From contig NZ_BSND01000005.1 of the NCBI RefSeq assembly GCF_030159795.1, positions 1 to 64,000 on the forward strand: a stretch of DNA of 64,000 nucleotides. The letters are read 5' to 3'. The position numbers were made by a program, and so were the translations under genes. Within the stretch, counting starts at the first letter, position 1. Each line of letters opens with the position of its first letter. Of the stretch, positions 21,500 through 29,143 are shown in pieces. This DNA is from Methylophaga thalassica (GTDB taxonomy: Bacteria; Pseudomonadota; Gammaproteobacteria; Nitrosococcales; Methylophagaceae). The notes under the pieces were generated by a model. It saw only the letters and a program-made list of their open reading frames with translations, searched no databases and was not told the origin of the DNA.

Positions 21500-21916
21500 C
21501 TATTGTTCTTTTTGACACAGACGACAAATGCCATAGATATACAAGCTATGGTCAGTCATCTCAAACCCTTTTTCTTTAGCAATAGCACGTTGACGTTGCT
21601 CAATCACTTCATCAACAAATTCTTCAATGCGATTACAGCGAACGCATAAAAGATGGTCATGATGACTGCCATCTTGTAATTCAAATACAGCATGTCCGCC
21701 TTCAATGCTCAGTCTTGAAACTAAGCCTGCACCTTCAAATTGTGTCAGCACACGATAAACCGTTGCTAAACCAATTTCTTCTCCCATATCCAGTAATGCC
21801 TTATAGACATCTTCCGCACTCATGTGACGTAATTCAGAGGTTTCCAGAATCTCCAAAACTTTTAGTCTTGGCAGCGTCACTTTTAATCCAGCTTTTCGTA
21901 AATCTTGTCTTTCCAT
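21500..21916 (-). CDS. fur: Ferric uptake regulator
   Basis: A Fe2+-responsive transcription repressor, 138 residues, with an N-terminal winged helix (RLKVLEILETSELRHMSAEDVYKAL, ATVYRVLTQFE) and a C-terminal metal and dimer domain with HHDHLLCVRC and a second Cys pair in CRLC. The reading frame extends 14 codons further, but ATG 21916 starts the normal MERQDLRKAGLKVT N-terminus. It is divergent from bamE, the usual gammaproteobacterial neighbour, across 78 bp that must hold both promoters. Confidence 0.96.
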   Translation of the reverse strand: MERQDLRKAGLKVTLPRLKVLEILETSELRHMSAEDVYKALLDMGEEIGLATVYRVLTQFEGAGLVSRLSIEGGHAVFELQDGSHHDHLLCVRCNRIEEFVDEVIEQRQRAIAKEKGFEMTDHSLYIYGICRLCQKEQ

Positions 21917-21994
21917 TATTATTGTTGCCTCGTAGAAATGCTGCGAATAGAGTATCATCGCAGATTGGTAATTAACTACAGAAATTAATACTAA

Positions 21995-22534
21995 ATGAAA
22001 AGCTCCGTTGTTTACAGCCTTTCCTTGGCAGTTCTTTTATCGTTGTCAGCTTGTAGCACTGATAAAATCCCCGGTGTTTACCGCATCGACATTCAGCAAG
22101 GTAATGATGTTACTCAAGAAATGCTCAATCAACTTGAACCTGGTATGACCAAAAATCAAGTTGCTTATGTCATGGGAACACCACTACTAATTGACACTTT
22201 TCATCCTAATCGTTGGGACTACCTCTACAGCTACCAACCTGGCGGTGAAGATCGTGAGCAGCGCAGAATTACACTTCACTTTGATGAGGCAGATAAGCTG
22301 ATACGTATTGATGGTGATACTCGGACTGTGGCGAAAGCCGATTTACCTCAAGTAGAACGTCAGGATAAAAATGTTATTGTTCCTCTCACTGAGAAAAAAT
22401 CAGGACTTTTCTCTAAAATGAAAAGCTTGGTAGGTCTGGGCGACGATGATGAAGATGTAGAAGTTATCGAAGGTACAAATCCTGCGAAGCCAGAAATTGA
22501 TCAACAACAGGTTCCCGATACAGATATTCAATAA
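21995..22534 (+). CDS. bamE: Outer membrane protein assembly factor BamE
   Basis: A small lipoprotein of the BAM complex that folds beta-barrels into the outer membrane. It has a signal peptide with lipobox LSAC and lipidated C20, and the SmpA/OmlA fold with [19 protein letters not shown] and the [11 protein letters not shown] strand. At 179 residues it is longer than the E. coli protein (113) because of a C-terminal hydrophilic tail rich in Asp and Lys. Divergent from fur. Confidence 0.94.
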   Translation: MKSSVVYSLSLAVLLSLSACSTDKIPGVYRIDIQQGNDVTQEMLNQLEPGMTKNQVAYVMGTPLLIDTFHPNRWDYLYSYQPGGEDREQRRITLHFDEADKLIRIDGDTRTVAKADLPQVERQDKNVIVPLTEKKSGLFSKMKSLVGLGDDDEDVEVIEGTNPAKPEIDQQQVPDTDIQ

Positions 22535-22536
22535 AA

Positions 22537-22557
22537 AAAGGCGCCTTTGGCGCCTTT
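22537..22557. terminator. Bidirectional terminator between bamE and the carbonic anhydrase gene
   Basis: AAAGGCGCC and GGCGCCTTT form a compact GC-rich hairpin with a TTT loop, with A runs on the left and T-rich sequence on the right. It lies between two convergent stops and would work on both strands. Confidence 0.85.
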
Positions 22558-22559
22558 GT

Positions 22560-23189
22560 TTATACTGGTTTTTCAAACTCATCAGTCGTGGGGTTGTAGC
22601 ACATTAGCTCACCTTTATCGAGATCGAAATACCACCCGTGTAATCTGAGCGTACCTGCTTCAACCCGTTCTTTGATGCACTCAAATGTCATCAGGTTTTG
22701 CAAAGAAACAAGTACAGCTCGCTGTTCACACAATTTTAGCTGAACACTCTCATGTTCTTGTTTATGATTCACTTTTACCCAATCTTTCGCATTTTGTGCA
22801 ATCGATACCCAACGGTGAATAAATTTTGAATCTTCCACACCTTCACTTTGCCACAAAGCGCGGATCCCGCCACAATTCCCATGCCCCATCACCACAATGC
22901 TTTCGACTTTCAGCGCATTAACGGCAAACTCCAAAGCCGAACTGGTACCATGATGATTATTGTCTGTTTCACATGGTGGTACTAAGTTTGCAACGTTTCT
23001 CACTGTAAAAATATCGCCGGGATCACAGTCAGTCAAAATAGCCGGATCTACACGTGAATCACAACATGCAATCATAAGTATTTTAGTTGGCTGCCCTGTT
23101 TTCATGCTGTCATAGAGCGCTTTATCATCACCAAAATACGTTTTCTTGAATCGAGAAAAACCCTCTAATAATTTATACGTAGTAGGCAT
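22560..23189 (-). CDS. can: Beta-class carbonic anhydrase
   Basis: A zinc enzyme that interconverts CO2 and bicarbonate. The 209-residue protein has ligands C43, H103 and C106 (CDSRVDP and HGNCGG) and the catalytic D45-R47 pair, in the arrangement of the beta class. Bicarbonate supply for carboxylations is the likely role in a heterotroph or methylotroph. It starts 15 bases after the stop of the metallo-hydrolase gene and is probably in the same transcript. Confidence 0.95.
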   Translation of the reverse strand: MPTTYKLLEGFSRFKKTYFGDDKALYDSMKTGQPTKILMIACCDSRVDPAILTDCDPGDIFTVRNVANLVPPCETDNNHHGTSSALEFAVNALKVESIVVMGHGNCGGIRALWQSEGVEDSKFIHRWVSIAQNAKDWVKVNHKQEHESVQLKLCEQRAVLVSLQNLMTFECIKERVEAGTLRLHGWYFDLDKGELMCYNPTTDEFEKPV

Positions 23190-23204
23190 CTTATTTTTGT
23201 TATC

Positions 23205-23837
23205 TCAAAATTGTAAAAATGGGTTGTGGCGTTTTTCATCAGCTAAGGTGGTGGTTGGTCCGTGGCCTGAATGCACAACTAAGTCATCTGGTAAAGCAAG
23301 CAGTTTTCTCAAGCTCTGTTGCATCAATGCTGCATTGCCCATTGGTAGATCTGTTCTCCCAACACTCCCAGCAAACAAGGTATCACCCACAAAAATATCA
23401 CTGCTCGTATAGTAACAACCTTGTCCTGGTGTATGCCCTGGAGTAGATATAAATCTTAACTGTGTTTCACCTAAGTTTATAACATCACCATCATCAACTA
23501 AATGGTCTATTCTACCGCATGGACGATTCATATGAGGGGCGCCAAACCAGTCACCTTGTTGCGGTAAGGTATCAAACAGGATTTTTTCTAGTCTGGGGAG
23601 ATATGTTTCAGCATCAAAACGATTCTGAATTTGGACTAAAGAACCGGCGTGGTCGAGATGCCCATGAGTGAGTAAAATTTTTGTTAGCTTAAACTGCCCA
23701 CGCTTTTCCTCAAGATACTCGGCAAGCTCATTTGTCTCACCGGTATCAATGATCGCAGCTTCATTTGTTGCTTCATCAATGATCAAATAGGTATTCACAA
23801 AAAAGGCGCCAACGGTGATACATTCGATTTTTAACAT
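23205..23837 (-). CDS. MBL-fold metallo-hydrolase (glyoxalase II-like)
   Basis: A 210-residue metallo-beta-lactamase-fold protein with the metal motif THGHLDHAG (H58, H60, D62, H63), a further FISTPGHTPGQ histidine and the aspartate in DIFVGDTLFAGS. It resembles the YcbL/GloB-like branch, which hydrolyses thioesters such as S-lactoylglutathione; the substrate cannot be fixed from sequence. Its first codons are embedded in a strong hairpin that also looks like the terminator of the preceding repeat-protein gene, so expression may be controlled at this structure. Confidence 0.88.
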   Translation of the reverse strand: MLKIECITVGAFFVNTYLIIDEATNEAAIIDTGETNELAEYLEEKRGQFKLTKILLTHGHLDHAGSLVQIQNRFDAETYLPRLEKILFDTLPQQGDWFGAPHMNRPCGRIDHLVDDGDVINLGETQLRFISTPGHTPGQGCYYTSSDIFVGDTLFAGSVGRTDLPMGNAALMQQSLRKLLALPDDLVVHSGHGPTTTLADEKRHNPFLQF

Positions 23838-23861
23838 CTAAAATCCATCACCGTTGACGCC
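23799..23861 (-). terminator. Long hairpin with U run enclosing the start codon of the MBL gene
   Basis: On the minus strand GGCGTCAACGGTGAT (23847-23861) pairs with ATCACCGTTGGCGCC (23805-23819): 15 bp with one G-U pair, followed directly by six T. An inner stem GATTTT/AAAATC closes a small loop that contains the ATG at 23835-23837. By form it is an intrinsic terminator for the upstream repeat gene, yet its 3' arm and U run are also codons 7-13 of the hydrolase gene. If it forms in the mRNA it would bury the ribosome site. Whether it terminates, attenuates or gates translation is not known. Confidence 0.7.
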
Positions 23862-23885
23862 TTACGTTAGAGTTGTCTCTACGTA

Positions 23886-25124
23886 TTATTTGTCCCACTT
23901 TTTGCTTGATTCACGAGCAGTAATCATATTCTGCTTGAACCAATCACTTTTCACTTTCTGAGTTCTCGCCAAGTCGAGGTTAGCCTCGTACCATTTTTTC
24001 TTAATATCCGCATGTGGATCCGGATACATATTCGCTTCATACCACTTGTTATGGCTGATCCGCGCTTTCTCCAGATTAGCCTCATACCATTTCTTGTGTG
24101 TTTCAGTCGTTAAGTCATCACTAATTTCATACCAATGTTTTTCAGTTGGTGTGTTATCAAGATTTGCTTCGTACCATTTGATACGTTTCTCGCGAGCTTG
24201 TTTTAGGTTTGCTTCACGGAATGCTAACTTCCACTCAGTATCGTTGGCTTCTTTAAAGTCATACCAATGAGCCTGTGTGGGTTGATTATCATTAGCTTCA
24301 TACCATTTACTGCGCTCAGCACGGACAGCAGCCACTGCTGATTTCAGATTAGCTTCATACCATTTATTTTTAGTATGAATGTGGGCGGCGATATTCGCTT
24401 CATACCAGGGAGTATCAGTTACTTTTGCTGGTCGCTGATTTGCTTCATACCACTTCTGGTTTTCTCTTGCGATAGCTGCATTGTCTGCAAACCATTTTGA
24501 TTTAATTTGACGAGTACGAATTAAACTCAGATTTGACTCATACCAGCGTTGTTTAATTTCAGCATGTGGATCAGGATGAATATTCGCCTCATACCACTTA
24601 CTATGATTAACACGAGCTGTTTGTAGATTGGCTTCATACCATTTCTTTTTAGTGTCTGAATATTTTTCATCACTAAACTCATACCAATGTTTTTCAGTTG
24701 GTGTGTTATCGAGATTGGCTTCGTACCACTTGATACGTTTTTGACGAGCCTGATCCAAGTTTACGCGCATCCAAGCTTTTTTTACATCACTGTACATTTC
24801 TTCACTGAAATGTTGCCAACGTTTTTCAACCTCAGATTGGCTTTTGTTTGCTTCGTACCATTTACGTGTGGCACGTACAGATTGAACCGCCTGTTGGAGA
24901 TTAGCGGCATACCATTTATTTTTTGTTTCAATATGCTCAACCAGATTCGCTTTATACCAAGGAATCTCAACATCCTTTGCTGGACGTTTATTGGCGTTAT
25001 ACCAAGGTTTTGCAATATTGATAGAAGGTTTCAGGTTAGCCTCATACCATTTGCTTCTGGACTCTCTCGCTGTCTTAAGATTAGCTTCGTACCACTTTGC
25101 TTTGATTTCAAACGTGCTAGTCAT
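23886..25124 (-). CDS. Tandem-repeat protein with about 27 WYEAN-type units, function unknown
   Basis: I do not recognise this 412-residue family. It is almost entirely a repeat with core K-W-Y-E-A-N-(L): tryptophans stand at 11, 26, 41, 56, 71, 89, 103, 118, 133, 147, 162, 177, 194, 211, 225, 240, 255, 274, 287, 317, 331, 346, 361, 378, 395 and 410, with F302 filling one slot. Fifteen of the 26 intervals are exactly 15 residues. WYEAN is exact in 14 units. Residues 41-224 and 225-408 are two copies of a 184-residue super-repeat. No signal peptide, membrane segment, cysteine or catalytic motif is seen, so it is probably cytoplasmic. ATG 25124 has AGAGG upstream. A helical scaffold is plausible but is inference. 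Confidence 0.85.
   Translation of the reverse strand: MTSTFEIKAKWYEANLKTARESRSKWYEANLKPSINIAKPWYNANKRPAKDVEIPWYKANLVEHIETKNKWYAANLQQAVQSVRATRKWYEANKSQSEVEKRWQHFSEEMYSDVKKAWMRVNLDQARQKRIKWYEANLDNTPTEKHWYEFSDEKYSDTKKKWYEANLQTARVNHSKWYEANIHPDPHAEIKQRWYESNLSLIRTRQIKSKWFADNAAIARENQKWYEANQRPAKVTDTPWYEANIAAHIHTKNKWYEANLKSAVAAVRAERSKWYEANDNQPTQAHWYDFKEANDTEWKLAFREANLKQAREKRIKWYEANLDNTPTEKHWYEISDDLTTETHKKWYEANLEKARISHNKWYEANMYPDPHADIKKKWYEANLDLARTQKVKSDWFKQNMITARESSKKWDK
23901..24452 (-). repeat. Second copy of a 552-bp direct repeat inside the WYEAN gene
   Basis: This copy encodes residues 225-408 and is offset by exactly 552 bp from the copy at 24453-25004. The best-kept stretch, 24128-24188 against 24680-24740, differs at only 3 of 61 positions; elsewhere the copies have diverged but keep the order of units, including the two 17-residue intervals. 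Confidence 0.85.
24453..25004 (-). repeat. First copy of a 552-bp direct repeat inside the WYEAN gene
   Basis: It encodes residues 41-224 and begins the 12-unit super-repeat that is repeated immediately downstream. The two units before it (residues 11-40) resemble the last two units of the super-repeat (194-224), so the gene holds about two and a quarter copies. Confidence 0.85.
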
Positions 25125-25221
25125 ATTTCTTACCTCTGCTGGGCATTTAAGTAATTTGATAGTACATGACTTTTACTCAAGTTCACAACAAAATCAGTAT
25201 GATATTTGATTAAGATCAGTT

Positions 25222-25629
25222 TTATTCATAACAATGTTTTTCAGCTTTTATGCGTTGCAAAGCTGAAATCTGTTGCTCTACTTGTAACTGTCGTCTATCT
25301 TCTTTCTCTTCTACAAGCGCAGAATACCCTAAATACCCCAATCCCAACCAGCCTTGTACAATCGGTATGGTATCAATCATAACCAAAGCGGTCGCCGCTT
25401 TATTGGCATCATCCTTATAAAAAGTCGGTTTGTACGTATATCGGTATGGATGCAACTGATTGATGGCTTTATCTACCTGATAACAACTCATGTCCTGCAT
25501 TTTCTGATCAGCCGTCACAACTGGCGGCTTGAAATAAATCGGTTCTGAGGGTACAGGAGGTAGTGTCAAGGCATTAGTTTTCGATGAAAATATTAAGACA
25601 AGACATAAAAAAATACTCAACCTTTGCAT
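25222..25629 (-). CDS. Exported protein of unknown function
   Basis: A 135-residue protein that I do not recognise. A signal peptide is clear (MQRLSIFLCLVLIFSSKTNA, probable cleavage before LTLPP). The mature part is proline-rich at first, has a Cys (SCYQVDK) and a second Cys near the end (KHCYE) that could pair in the periplasm, a short hydrophobic patch (VQGWLGLGYLGYSAL) and a charged helical end. It lies in the same direction as the WYEAN repeat gene, 97 bases ahead of it, and 70 bases after the Lon-family gene; a functional link is possible but not shown. Confidence 0.7.
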   Translation of the reverse strand: MQRLSIFLCLVLIFSSKTNALTLPPVPSEPIYFKPPVVTADQKMQDMSCYQVDKAINQLHPYRYTYKPTFYKDDANKAATALVMIDTIPIVQGWLGLGYLGYSALVEEKEDRRQLQVEQQISALQRIKAEKHCYE

Positions 25630-25699
25630 GTACCTACTCCGTAAAAATCTAGTTCATGTTCGGGTTATCGTCATCGATGACAAAGTCTTCAATAACAAT

Positions 25700-28090
25700 T
25701 TATTCTGCAGATGCGTCTTTTTCATTACGGTTATGATCCCCCCACTTCTGGATTTGAGCCATCACCTGAGCATTGAATGTTTTTTCAGGAAATCCAGATT
25801 CTTCATCATATTCCCCTGCGTCTATTCCCGATAATAAGGCTAATGCTTGATTGACATGGCTTATACCGTAAATATGAAACTTGCCATCCTCAACTGCTTG
25901 GATAACATCATCACGCAGCATTAAATGCTGCACATTTGTAGCCGGAATAATAACGCCCTGTTCTCCTGTTAATTCAGTCAGACGACAAATATCATAGAAA
26001 CCTTCAATTTTTTCGTTCACACCACCAATGGCTTGCACTTGTCCCATTTGATTCATGGAGCCGGTGATAGCAATAGACTGCTTCATAGGAATATTGGCTA
26101 TAGAGGATAACAAAGCACAGAGCTCTGCCACAGTAGCACTGTCACCATCTACTTCACCATAATTTTGTTCAAACACAATACTCGCTGACATGGACAATGG
26201 ATTATCAGAAGCATAGGTCCGTCCGAGGTAACCACTAAGAATCAATACACCTTTAGAGTGAATATCTCCGCCTAAATCGACTTCTCGTTCAATATCAATG
26301 ATATTGTCATCACCATAACGTGCTGAAACAGTCACTCGAGAAGGTTGGCCAAAGCTGAACCCACCGATCCCCAACACAGATAATGCGTTTATCTGCCCAA
26401 TCACTGCTCCGGATGTTGAGATATCGATAATATTTCGTTCTATTTGCTGATAAATCTGGCTCCGTAAGCGATCCAGCCTTTGCTCTCTTAACTTGATGGC
26501 ACTTTGGACATTATCTCTGCTAACGAGTTGGCTCTTTTCCTGCTTCGCCATAAATGAAGCTTCCCGTAATAAATCAGCCATACTCCCCATATGTAAAGAT
26601 ATTTTCTGGCTATCCTCAATAGTTCTGGCACTATGCTCTATCACCCTGGCAACAGCATGTTTATCAAAATCAATTAATTTGTACTTTTCAATTGTGCTTG
26701 CCATCATTTGGGCAAATAAGATGTCATTCTCAATACTTCGTGGCATTTCATCTTCAAAATCGGCCACGACTTTAAACAAACCAGCAAATTCCGGGTCCAT
26801 ATCGTATAAGAGGTAATACAGTTCTCTATCCCCCAGTAAAACGACTTTCAGTTCTAAAGGGATAGGCTCTGGATCCAATGACACTGTCGCCACAAGACTA
26901 TAAATTTGCTCTAAGGCATCAAATCTGACCTCACGCGATTTTAATGCTCGTTTCAGCCCTTCCCAGCCATAAGGCTGCATAAGGAGTTGTTCTGCATCTA
27001 TGATCAAAAAACCACCATTGGCTTTGTGAAGGGCGCCAGCCTTAATCAGAGTAAAGTCGGTTACCAGTGCTCCCATCATTGCCATGTTTTCAATACATCC
27101 AAGCAAACTTTGATGGTTAGGCAAATTTTCATAAACAATAGGGGCACCATGATTCTGGCTATTATCAACGACTAAGTTGATTTGGTAGCGTTTATGGATA
27201 TTGATGTCTGTGGTGCCTTCTTCTGCTGATTGTTCATCTTTCAAAAACGCATCCAGATTACTGCAGATGTCTTTTAGCATGTCATCAAAATAATGCTGTA
27301 ATTTGCTTGAATTGGGGTAAGCGTGCTTCAGTTTATTGACTTGCTTACTGATAACTTCAAGAGCGACCTCATCATTCAGCGCCTGAAGCTGTTTAGCATT
27401 GTTTCTTTCCCACTCTCTCAGCTCTAATAGAGTGTGTTGCAATTCTTCGTGCAAGTCTGCAATCGCATTCTCTGTCTCTTCCTGTTGAGCTGCAGGTAAC
27501 TGCTCAAACTCTTCTGAGGTCATGGCCTCGCCATTATGTTGAGCGGCAAAGACATAATGACCATCTTGTAACCTCAGTAAAACAACACCTTTACGATCAG
27601 CCTCTTTTTGTAGCACACCAAACAATCTAACTCGGTGCTTTCGAGTTGCCTCATCAAGGCTTCTTAATCGCCCCCGGTAATATTCATCATCAAACGCTTG
27701 CGGCAGCTCATCTTTCAAATCATCAATCACATCTTCAATATCCTGACGTAATTGTTTGCCTTGTCCTGCTGGTAAACTCACTGCATAAGGTCTTTGTGAA
27801 TCACTAAAATTATTAAGATAAGCCCAATCTTTCGCGGTTGGAAGATGTTCAACATGCTGTTCCAGATAGCGCCGAGTTAACGTATATTTCCCTACTCCTG
27901 CCGGACCCATAACAAACAAATTATAACCATCAGCATCAATGTGACTGCCAAACTCAATAGCGTTTAATGCGCGCTGCTGACCAATGACTTCATTTGTCGC
28001 CTTGAGGTCTGCAGTTGAAGAAAAAGTCCATTGCTCTGGCGTACAATGATGATATAAATCACTGACTTGTAATTTTGTGCTCTCAGGCAT
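25700..28090 (-). CDS. Lon-family ATP-dependent protease (LonC/YcbZ-like)
   Basis: A 796-residue cytoplasmic AAA+ protease distinct from classic Lon. The P-loop is GPAGVGKYT (residues 62-70), with Tyr after the lysine instead of the usual Thr or Ser. A long inserted helical region follows (about 100-300), and the C-terminal Lon protease domain has the catalytic serine in EVDGDSATVAEL and the lysine in AIGGVNEKIEG. It lacks the LAN substrate domain of Lon. This form matches the AAA_32/Lon_C proteins; substrates are unknown. It is divergent from the PilZ gene. Confidence 0.9.
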   Translation of the reverse strand: MPESTKLQVSDLYHHCTPEQWTFSSTADLKATNEVIGQQRALNAIEFGSHIDADGYNLFVMGPAGVGKYTLTRRYLEQHVEHLPTAKDWAYLNNFSDSQRPYAVSLPAGQGKQLRQDIEDVIDDLKDELPQAFDDEYYRGRLRSLDEATRKHRVRLFGVLQKEADRKGVVLLRLQDGHYVFAAQHNGEAMTSEEFEQLPAAQQEETENAIADLHEELQHTLLELREWERNNAKQLQALNDEVALEVISKQVNKLKHAYPNSSKLQHYFDDMLKDICSNLDAFLKDEQSAEEGTTDINIHKRYQINLVVDNSQNHGAPIVYENLPNHQSLLGCIENMAMMGALVTDFTLIKAGALHKANGGFLIIDAEQLLMQPYGWEGLKRALKSREVRFDALEQIYSLVATVSLDPEPIPLELKVVLLGDRELYYLLYDMDPEFAGLFKVVADFEDEMPRSIENDILFAQMMASTIEKYKLIDFDKHAVARVIEHSARTIEDSQKISLHMGSMADLLREASFMAKQEKSQLVSRDNVQSAIKLREQRLDRLRSQIYQQIERNIIDISTSGAVIGQINALSVLGIGGFSFGQPSRVTVSARYGDDNIIDIEREVDLGGDIHSKGVLILSGYLGRTYASDNPLSMSASIVFEQNYGEVDGDSATVAELCALLSSIANIPMKQSIAITGSMNQMGQVQAIGGVNEKIEGFYDICRLTELTGEQGVIIPATNVQHLMLRDDVIQAVEDGKFHIYGISHVNQALALLSGIDAGEYDEESGFPEKTFNAQVMAQIQKWGDHNRNEKDASAE

Positions 28091-28167
28091 AGTTTTCTCA
28101 ATTTGAATAAGTTACTTTAAGCTTAGGTCGACAGAATAATACAGACAATATAGGAAGGGAGAATCAC

Positions 28168-28476
28168 ATGTCACCAAATGATTATGATGAAAAACGTGCA
28201 TATCATCGAATGAAAGTGGATACGCCAATTACATTTTCCCTTAATGGCCAAGCACAAGTAACACATCAAGCCATCAGTAAAAATCTTAGTGCGAGCGGTT
28301 TACTTATCCAGTCAGAGTTTGCACCTACTCAAAATGATAAAATAGAGGTTGTAATGGATACAGGTAATGACCGATTTTCACCATTCATTATTCAGGGGCG
28401 TGTGTTGAGAGTAGAAGCAGATATTGAGGCCGCAGAGCAATATTTGATATCAATTTCAATAGAACAGAGTCAGTAA
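28168..28476 (+). CDS. PilZ domain protein (c-di-GMP receptor)
   Basis: A 102-residue single-domain protein with the two c-di-GMP contact motifs RxxxR (KRAYHRM) and (D/N)xSxxG (NLSASGL). It is likely a small effector that changes surface behaviour, such as pilus or flagellar motility, when c-di-GMP rises. A strong GGAAGGGAG site precedes the ATG. It converges on coq7 with only 2 bases between the stops. Other c-di-GMP genes follow within 17 kb. Confidence 0.92.
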   Translation: MSPNDYDEKRAYHRMKVDTPITFSLNGQAQVTHQAISKNLSASGLLIQSEFAPTQNDKIEVVMDTGNDRFSPFIIQGRVLRVEADIEAAEQYLISISIEQSQ

Positions 28477-28478
28477 AC

Positions 28479-29129
28479 TCATATCCAATAGCTTGTTTTG
28501 GTCATCACTTTTGAGGTAATTGACATGAGAATTTTCACTGGAATCGGCAATTCGGCACCGCCGGCATCCAATGCCATGCTTCTGTGATGGCCTTCATCCT
28601 CTCGCATTTGTTCCAAAACAGCGCGACTTTTAATATCACTTGGGCTGAGTTGTTGTAGATGTTCATCAAGATGCTTAACCACTTGTTTTTCAGTTTCAGC
28701 AACAAAACCCAAGCTCCATTTATCGCCAATCTTTCCTGCAACAGCTCCAATAGCGAAAGAGCCTGCGTACCATATCGGGTTTAGAACACTACGATGTGAA
28801 GAAAGAGTGATTAAGCGTTGTTCACACCAAACCAGATGGTCATTCTCTTCTAATGCAGCCTGTTCCATTGCCTGACGTATTTCAGGTAATTTAGCTGTTA
28901 AAGCTTGGCCTTGATATAGAGCTTGTGCAGATACTTCACCAGAATGATTTACTCTCATCAATCCCGCTGAATGTTTTTTTTCTGAAGACCTCAGCGAGGT
29001 AGTTTCATTGAGATGGCTGCCGGGCACATCACGCTGAGTAGTCTCTGGTTGACCGAATACTGTTGTGATAGCTTTATCTACTTCGATAATGACACGGTCA
29101 ACAATACTCAACTGTCTCAAATTCAACAT
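28479..29129 (-). CDS. coq7: 3-demethoxyubiquinol 3-hydroxylase
   Basis: A di-iron monooxygenase that carries out the penultimate hydroxylation of ubiquinone biosynthesis at the inner membrane. The 216-residue protein has the carboxylate-histidine ligands in NHSGEVSAQ, EENDHLVW and REDEGHH, plus an amphipathic hydrophobic helix (YAGSFAIGAVAG). The size and motif spacing are those of bacterial Coq7. It is preceded by a diguanylate cyclase gene in the same direction, 14 bases away, probably a chance operon. Confidence 0.95.
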   Translation of the reverse strand: MLNLRQLSIVDRVIIEVDKAITTVFGQPETTQRDVPGSHLNETTSLRSSEKKHSAGLMRVNHSGEVSAQALYQGQALTAKLPEIRQAMEQAALEENDHLVWCEQRLITLSSHRSVLNPIWYAGSFAIGAVAGKIGDKWSLGFVAETEKQVVKHLDEHLQQLSPSDIKSRAVLEQMREDEGHHRSMALDAGGAELPIPVKILMSITSKVMTKTSYWI

Positions 29130-29143
29130 AACTCTACCTGATA

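Noticed and set aside
23886-25124. WYEAN protein as a multi-core precursor of a modified peptide
   Set aside because: Repeated short cores ending in Asn invite the idea, but there is no leader-like region and no modification, protease or export gene beside it. The units are also joined by variable segments kept in a long-range duplication.
23886-25124. WYEAN region as a CRISPR or satellite DNA array
   Set aside because: The repeat is maintained at the protein level with synonymous differences and a continuous frame; there are no identical DNA repeats with spacers.
25628-25834. Plus-strand open frame across the end of the Lon-family gene
   Set aside because: It mostly overlaps the conserved protease coding sequence on the other strand and has no supporting signal.
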